DNA of 64,000 nucleotides, from positions 327,071,822 to 327,135,821 of the forward strand of contig NC_135783.1 in the NCBI RefSeq assembly GCF_051106095.1, given 5' to 3'. Below the pieces are notes generated by a model. That model saw only the letters and a program-made list of their open reading frames with translations. It had not been told where the DNA came from and did no database searches. Positions 58,210 to 64,000 of this stretch are shown piece after piece. The position numbers were made by a program, and so were the translations under genes. Within the stretch, counting starts at the first letter, position 1; the number at the start of each line of letters is the position of its first letter. The DNA is from Pogona vitticeps (lineage: Eukaryota > Chordata > Lepidosauria > Squamata > Agamidae).

Positions 58210-58780
58210 TGTTTGTTTATTTCTTGCCAAGGCACTACTCTGGGTGGTTGTAACCAATAAAAAATAGACAATAAATGAAAGTAAAAACAGTAAAAACAAA
58301 TTGCAGATAACCATAGAAGCAGAGAATATAAAACCATCATGTAGCAATTAAAGTGAACGGGAGGAAAAAGGAAAAGGTAATTAGCCAGGTTCGGTATGGA
58401 AAGCCTCCCTGTAAAGCCAGGTCTTTAGTTGCCTCCTAAATGTCAACAGACAGGGCTAGGCAGAGCTCCTCCAGAAGCTGGTTCCACAAGGTTGGAGCTA
58501 CTGCAGAGAAAGCTTTACCTCCTCTAGAAGACTTATGGGCCTCCTTCAGGGTGGTTACCTGGACGACTCTCAACTAAGGTGATCTTGTGAGTCAGGCAGA
58601 TGACATTAAGAAAAGAGGCTCCAACAAGTAACATGGGCCCAAACTGTGGAGGGCTTTGTACATGAATGTCAAAAACTTGAACCAGACAACCAGTTTCACC
58701 ACAGGGCTAAAATGCCCATCTATGTGGCCATGCCCACATTGGACAACGATTCTCATTGATCCAAATAGCAGACTTGGAGG
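58210..58780 (-). mobile_element. Old L2 relic, 3' end
   Basis: Minus strand: 'FKFLTFMYKALHSLGPCYL' aligns with AQFKVLVLTYKALNGLGPGYL of the intact element (58690-58620). Then come the ORF end (58430-58400, 'ttagttgcctcctaaatgtc') and a 3' untranslated region with 'gttacaaccaccc' and A-rich sequence to about 58210. Frame changes present. Confidence 0.8.
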
Positions 58781-59263
58781 AACATGCAGATCAATGAAGA
58801 TAGTATGGTGCACAAAAGCACAGGAGAATATTGTTCACAAACACATGCAAACAAGAACCTTTTGTGAGTTGGAGGAGGGTTTTTGTAGCATTTACCACAA
58901 AGAGAGTACACTATATAGACAGACAGTGTCTGTACTATACAGTTATAGCAGTTCAATGCCACTTTAATCATTGTGGCTCTGTCCTCTATAATTCTGAGGT
59001 TGTCCTCTATAATTCCGGAGATGTATCAAAATTATTTGCTGGAGCACTGTATTGCACCACTCTGAATTATAGTGTTAGAATTGTATAGCAGAGAACAGAG
59101 TGGTCGCAAGACCAAACGGGCGGGGTATAAATGAAATAAATAAATAAATAAATAAAATTCAAGGGGCATTACTAAACAACTAATCCCAGAAATAAAACCA
59201 CAACATTAAAGAGGTATCAAACTGCCATAAGTATGTAGTGATAAGTGATACTCTCACTACTTA
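58781..59263. other. Spacer with a LINE tail fragment
   Basis: Mostly unassigned. At 59098-59158 'gagtggtcgcaagaccaaac' and 'gggcggggtataaatgaaat' followed by (AAAT)n is a plus-strand L2/CR1-type 3' tail. 'cctctataattctgaggtt' / 'cctctataattccggaga' near 58981-59025 is a short tandem duplication. Confidence 0.45.
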
Positions 59264-59849
59264 CAGTATATCACAGAAGTGAGTGCACCCCCTCACATTT
59301 CATAAACATTTTAGTACAGTATATCTTTTCATGTGAGAACACCGAAGAAATGGCGCTTGGCTACAATGTAAAGCAGTGAGTATACAGCTTATGTAACAGT
59401 GTAAATGTGCTGTCCCCTCAACATAACGCAACACACAGCCATTAATGTTTAAACTGCTGGCAAAAAAAGGGAGTACACCCCTAAGTGACAGAGTCCAAAT
59501 CGGACACGAAGTATCAATATTTTGTGGGGTCATCATTATTTTCTAGCACTGCCTTAACCCTCTTGAGCATAGAGTTCACCAGAGCTTCACAGGTTGCCAC
59601 TCCTCTTCCACTCCTCCATGATGACATCACAGAGCTGGTAGATGTTAGAGACCTTGCGCACCTGTTTCAGGATGCCCCTCAGATGCTCAATAGGGTTTAG
59701 GTCTGGAGATATCCTTGACCGGTCCATCACCTGTACCCTCAGCTTCTTTAGGAAGGCAGTGATTGTTTTGGAGGTGTATTTGGGGTCGTTAACCATGTTG
59801 GGATACTGCCCTGTGTTCCAGTCTCATTATGTCATAGTACATGTTGGCA

Positions 59850-60763
59850 TTTATTTATTTATTTATTTATTTAATTTATATGCCGCCCACTCTACCCAAA
59901 GGTCTCTGGGCGGCTTACAACAATTAAAAGTCAATGCAATAAAATAAGATGATTAAAATACAGTTAAAATACAATTAAAATACAATTAAAAAATACAATT
60001 AAAATTGCCATCATTAAGACCCACAGTTAATGTTATTTCAATTAAAAGCCTTCTGGAACAGGAAGGTTTTGACCTGGCGCCGAAATATCATCAGTGTCGG
60101 CGCCAGGCGAATTTCAGTTGGGAGGGCGTTCCATAGTCTGGGGGCAGCTGCCGAGAAGGCCCTTTGTCTACAAGCCATCCCTCTTACCTCCTTGAGGGAT
60201 GGCTCTTTCAAAAGGGCCCCCTGGCTAGATCTTAACAGCCTGGTAGGCTCATATGGAAGAAGGCGGTCCTTCAAGTATCCAGGGCCCAAGCCGTTTAGGG
60301 CTTTATATGTCAAAACAAGCACTTTGAATTGGGCCCGGACAGCAACTGGTAACCAGTGTAAATTATACAGAATCGGCTTGATGTGCTCTCTGGCAGCCCC
60401 ACCACTCACCAGCCGCGCAGCTCGATTCTGGACCAGTTGCAGTCGCCGGACCGTCTTCAAAGGCAGCCCCACGTAGAGCGCATTGCAATAATCAATACGA
60501 GATGTTACCAGTGCATGTGTAACTGTCATGAGACTCTGCTCGTCCAGGTAGGGCCGTAGCTGGTATAGTTTCCGCAGCTGGAGGAAGGCGCCCCTGGCCA
60601 CCGAGTCCACCTGGGCTTCCAGTGTTAGACTGGGGTCCAGGAGCACCCCCAAGCTGCGGACCCTGTCCCTTAGGGGGAGTGTAACCCCATTCAGGACAGG
60701 GAAGTGGCCCTCCAACCTGTCCGGCGAAGCACCCACTAACAGCACTTCCGTCTTGTCTGGATT
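59850..60763 (-). mobile_element. 5'-truncated L2 inserted in the Tc1 transposase
   Basis: From the (AAAT)n tail at 59850-59870 to 'gtcttgtctggatt' at 60763 this is the last ~910 bp of the same L2 as at 46970-50333. Over ~238 residues of protein I count eight differences by eye (for example PALNG/PVLNG, DERS/DEQS, AARDH/AAREH, LFNL/LYNL). No stop interrupts it. The insertion falls inside the codons for 'GTMN' of the transposase. There is no obvious target duplication beyond a few bases, like the first copy. Confidence 0.95.
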
Positions 60764-60925
60764 CATGGTTCCCTCAATAAACTGTAGCTCCCCAGTGCTG
60801 GCAGCACTCATGCAGTCCCAGACCATGACACTCCCACCACCATGCTTGACTGTAGGCACAACACAATTGTCTTTGTACTCCTCATCTGGTTTGCTGCCAC
60901 ACATGCTTGACACCATCTGAACCAA
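60038..60925 (-). CDS. Chimeric open frame, Tc1 transposase + L2 reverse transcriptase
   Basis: A 295-codon minus-strand frame starts in Tc1 transposase ('MVQMVSSMCGSKPDEEYKDN', 'GGGSVMVWDCMSAASTGELQ', 'FIEGTMN', about 54 residues). It then passes without a break into the L2 reverse transcriptase C-terminal region ('PDKTEVLLVGASPDRLEGHF' to '...FLFQKAFN'). The fusion is an accident of insertion phase. The fused part carries one Tc1 strand of the catalytic fold and the post-YADD part of L2, so neither enzyme activity is expected. No promoter or splice evidence shows it is expressed. Confidence 0.6.
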   Translation of the reverse strand: MVQMVSSMCGSKPDEEYKDNCVVPTVKHGGGSVMVWDCMSAASTGELQFIEGTMNPDKTEVLLVGASPDRLEGHFPVLNGVTLPLRDRVRSLGVLLDPSLTLEAQVDSVARGAFLQLRKLYQLRPYLDEQSLMTVTHALVTSRIDYCNALYVGLPLKTVRRLQLVQNRAARLVSGGAAREHIKPILYNLHWLPVAVRAQFKVLVLTYKALNGLGPGYLKDRLLPYEPTRLLRSSQGALLKEPSLKEVRGMACRQRAFSAAAPRLWNALPTEIRLAPTLMIFRRQVKTFLFQKAFN

Positions 60926-61722
60926 ATACGTTTATCTTGGTCTCATCAGACCACAGAACATGGTTCCAAAGATCCATATCCTTAGTCTGCTTATCTGCAG
61001 CAAACCATGTGTGGGCTTTCTTGTGCATCATCTTTAGAAGAGGCTTCCTTCTGGGACGACAGCCCTGGGCACCAATTTGATGCAGTGTGTGGCATATGGT
61101 CTGAGCACTGACAGGCTGACCCCCCCCAACCTCTTCAACCTCTGCAGCAATGCTGGCAACACTCATATGTCTATTTCCCAAAGCCAACCTCTGGATATGA
61201 AGCTGAGCATGGGCACTCAACTTCTTTGGTTGAGCATGGCCAGGCCTGTTCTGAGTGGAACATGTCCTGTTAAACTGCTGTATGGTCTTGGCCACCATGC
61301 TGCAGCTCAGTTTCAGGGTTTTGGCAGTCTTCTTATACCCTAGGCCATCTTTATGTAGAGCAACAATTCATTTTTTTTCAAATCCTCAGATAGTTCATTA
61401 CCATGAGGTGCCATGTGGAACTTCAGTGACCAGTCTGAGAGAGTGAGAATGATAACACCTGCTTCCCTTCACACCTGAGACTTGTGACACTTACGGGTCT
61501 CATGACACCAGGGAGAGAAAACGGCTACTTGGGTCCAATTTGGGCATTGCCACTTAGGGGTGTACTCACTTTTGTTGCCAGCAGTTTAGACATTAATGGC
61601 TGTGTGTTGGGTTATTTTGAGGGGACAGCACATTTACACTGTTATACAAGCTGTATACTCACTGCTTTACATTGTAGCCAAGTGTCATTTCTTCCGTGTT
61701 GTCACATGAAAGGATATACTAA

Positions 61723-62751
61723 TATATACATTGTTCCTAGTGTTCCCAGCAACGTTTGAGTGAGAACCGCCAGTAGACTTTAGACAATGATTATCATTGA
61801 AATAAAGGGCTACTTAGCTTCTGTTAAATATTATTAGAAAAGTGGCTAAGTGACCCTGTATGGCATCTGCCAATCAGGAGCACCTCTGGAGCTGAAACAC
61901 TGCAGGCAGTGAGAACACTACGCCTACCACTAATTTCTCAGTTGCCGTCATGTGTGAAACTGGAATCATGACTAATTCTCACATGATTTTAGGGAAAGTG
62001 CAAGGAATCGGCCATGGCAATACTCACATGAAAGCACAATAAATGAAAGAATGAGTAGATGATAAACAAAGGAGGGGAGTAATAAAACACCAAAGAATTC
62101 ACTTTTGGTCCATGCACAAAGTCCACCCAGTGTCTAAATGTCATTCCCCACTTAATGAAAGAATCATTTTGCTTTTTGCAAAGGACATTGAAATGGGCTT
62201 TCTGTTGTCTGGTGCCTTCTTTTGCTTATTAATTGCTGGCAGTATCAAAAATGTTCATACATTAGTAATCTTTTTTTCTAATGCAACTGAGAGGTTTTGG
62301 AGGCAGCAGTATGCTACAGACAAATAGGAACCAAAGCAAAAAGCCTATTTTTGTTTCATTTGAAAAAAAAACCTTGCTTGTTTGCTCTGAACAAGGTTTC
62401 TTTGAATTTGGTGTAAGTAATTTCAGAGTGCAGTTATGCCATGAAAATGAATCCAGAGATGGATACGGTGTTTTGAAGTCAGTTTAAAGTCATGTGGTAG
62501 TCACATAGTTTTGGAGTTGGCATGTCCATCCTCTTGGGAAAACCTTTGATCTGTTTTTAAACCGTGTTGTATACTAGTTGAAGGGGTTGCATGAGCTTTT
62601 AGAATTGTTGCATTTGAGGCTTTCTCCTGGGCCAGCCCTCTCCTCTGCTAGCTTTCTCTCACAGCTACGCAACACTGCTGCTTCCAATGTTATTTGTAAT
62701 ATGAGGGAGGTATTTCTTTCAAAGTGGGATACTGCTAGATTGATGTTAAAG
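61723..62751. other. No recognisable gene
   Basis: No gene or clear repeat after the Tc1 element. Short open frames at 62112-62327 and 62281-62487 have no domain. Confidence 0.4.
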
Positions 62752-62752
62752 A

Positions 62753-62786
<34 letters not shown>

Positions 62787-62833
62787 CGTGCGTGCGCGTG
62801 CGTGCACGCACACGTACATACATGCGTGTGTAC
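62752..62833. repeat. Alternating purine-pyrimidine tract (GT/GC)
   Basis: 82 nt of strict purine-pyrimidine alternation: a GT run, then 'gcgcgcgtgcgtgcgtgcgc', 'gtgcacgcacacgtacatac' and 'atgcgtgtgtac'. Such tracts, especially with CG steps, favour left-handed Z-DNA. The inner part is also self-complementary around 'gtgcac'. Confidence 0.9.
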
Positions 62834-64000
62834 TGTTACTGTTTCCTGCAACTAAAAATCCATGATCCTAGCATCCATTACTTGACAAAACGCACAGACA
62901 GGGAAATTCACATATGCCAAAATCATTCAAAATGAATCCATTTGACAAGTGATTTAAAATAAATAATCCTCTTGTGGCTGAGTAAAACACCTCACTTTTC
63001 CAACCAAAGAAACACTTCCTGAGCAATAAAAATAAAAATAAAAATAATCCATGCTTCCCTGCGCATCATGTAGTCATAAATTTTTAATCAATTTAAAACT
63101 CAATTCAAAACTCAATTACTTTCATGTTTAACCAAACCTTCAATTTCTTTTCAAAGTCTGTAATAGAAGTGAGGACAACTCAAACATATTTTTGAGTCTG
63201 AGCAATTTTTGGTATCAGAGGAAGAAATGATTTCCCCCTTCTGTTTATGCTACACAAAATTAGAGCATATTAAAGTACTAACATATAAATAAAATTTTTG
63301 CTTGTTTGTTTACCTTGTAAAATCTCCAGAATGTTAAGAACTGAAAACAAGACATTTTGCAAAGAAACCAAAAATTTCCAAGCTTAGATACAGTTTATTT
63401 AACTTCAAACTAAATTTCACATTCATACTTAAACTCAAAAACAAGTCCAAACCAAAGACAGTCACTCCCCCAACCACACAGGTGATTGTTCAGCTGATCG
63501 ACAAAACAGTGCTTATTATGTGGGATAAGTGCAGAACTTATAAAGACATATATACTGTCCATTTGTTTGTACTACTTTTGGACCATTTTGTCCATTTAGA
63601 TCAAGAGACTCTGAGTACATTTGGAAAAGAACTCTTGGCAATTGTATAGTAGATAGAGGCAGGATAGATGGACAAGTGAACTAACTAAAAATAGCTTGTG
63701 TGTCTTTTGTCTCTCCTGACTCCATGGGAACAAGGATGTCTAGCTGAAGTGAATGTTAGCTGTTCACCTAACATGTGGTCTATCTTTCAGCAGCAATAGA
63801 TAAAATAGACCACTAGTGTTGCTAGTGGTGTAATGGAGCCAAGGCTGACAAGATCAATCCCATCATCTGTAATTGCCCTCAGTTTTTCCTATAGCCTCTA
63901 TGTTTAGATGAAGTCTTCATAATAACTGGAGACCAGAGTGGATTTTCTCTGGAATAACACAAAATTAGTATAGCAAAGTTTTACCATTATCAGGGCGGAG
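62834..64000. other. No recognisable gene
   Basis: AT-rich sequence to the window edge, with an (AAAAT)n tract at 63025-63047. No gene, RNA gene or identifiable repeat is seen. Confidence 0.45.

Larger units (their letters stand above)
59562..61414 (-). pseudogene. Tc1-family transposase, split and frameshifted
   Basis: Likely start ATG at 61414 (MAPHGNELSEDL). The paired DNA-binding region follows with stops, then an open stretch 61298-60882: 'QKKAHTWFAAD'-type sequence and 'HVLWSDETKINVFGSDG' (first catalytic Asp). After a frame change, 'HGGGSVMVWDCMSAASTGEL' and 'QFIEGTMN' follow to 60764. Beyond the L2, 59796-59587 gives 'NDPKYTSKTITAFLKKLRVQ' (second Asp) and 'SPDLNPIEHLRGILKQV' (catalytic Glu), so the DD34E triad is recognisable. 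The enzyme would cut and paste the element at TA; this copy cannot encode one. Confidence 0.9.
59264..61722 (-). mobile_element. Tc1-like transposon interrupted by an L2
   Basis: The left inverted repeat begins 'cagtatatcacagaagtgag' after TA and extends ~220 bp to 'gggagtacacccctaagtg'. The right inverted repeat (about 61550-61722) mirrors it from 'cacttaggggtgtactcact' to 'tcacatgaaaggatatacta' but lacks the outermost ~60 bases. Long repeats with an outer and an inner direct motif ('agtgagtgcacccc', 'gggagtacacccc') are the IR/DR organisation of some Tc1 elements. The minus-strand transposase is split by the L2 at 59850-60763. Without the L2 the element would be about 1.55 kb, the usual Tc1 length. 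Confidence 0.92.

Overview
This window reads as repeat-rich, probably intergenic or intronic, DNA of a squamate reptile (lizard or snake). The strongest evidence is the mix of mobile elements: Sauria SINEs (tRNA head, BovB-type tail), BovB LINE fragments, many L2-clade LINEs including one with an intact ORF, CR1- and L1-derived pieces, Tc1/mariner elements and several MITE families. I find no complete host gene, no rRNA or tRNA gene and no CRISPR array. Two short stretches (14421-14580 minus, 36252-36353 plus) look like possible host exons because an open frame coincides with a good splice signal, but I recognise neither protein.

Layout. 1-7.8 kb: mostly unannotatable single-copy sequence with a MITE end at the left edge. 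7.8-16 kb: an unclassified repeat, an L2 relic, L2 3' tails, a Sauria SINE with a perfect 15-bp target duplication, a candidate exon, and a decayed protein-coding fossil next to an LTR-like block. 16-30 kb: a large stem-forming MITE, a hAT-like MITE carrying a GT microsatellite, BovB and L2 fragments, a 456-bp near-perfect palindrome made of two head-to-head copies of a Penelope-like repeat, and an almost full-length mariner (28236-29512). 30-46 kb: pogo/Tigger-like MITEs, SINEs, a long L2 relic split by a TTA/TTG microsatellite, a second Sauria SINE beside a BovB 3' end, an L1 3' end, and a MITE with an internal 50-bp minisatellite. 46-51 kb: the centrepiece, a full-length L2 on the minus strand (ORF 47148-50183, 1011 aa, endonuclease plus reverse transcriptase), inserted into an older repeat whose uninterrupted paralogue is at 32318-32668. 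52-64 kb: more L2 relics and MITEs, then a Tc1-like transposon (59264-61722) whose transposase is split by a second, nearly identical L2, creating a chimeric Tc1-L2 open frame, and finally an 82-nt alternating purine-pyrimidine tract.

The sequence is a layered record of transposition. L2 (self-mobilising LINE) and BovB (which shares its tail with Sauria SINEs) are the autonomous retroelement families seen. Tc1, mariner, pogo-like and hAT-like families supply the cut-and-paste layer. The two near-identical L2 copies and the intact ORF point to recent L2 activity. Nothing here is clearly an undescribed system. The best leads are the nested, open chimeric frame, the palindromic Penelope-like pair with a hammerhead-like core, the two candidate exons and a few unclassified repeat families.
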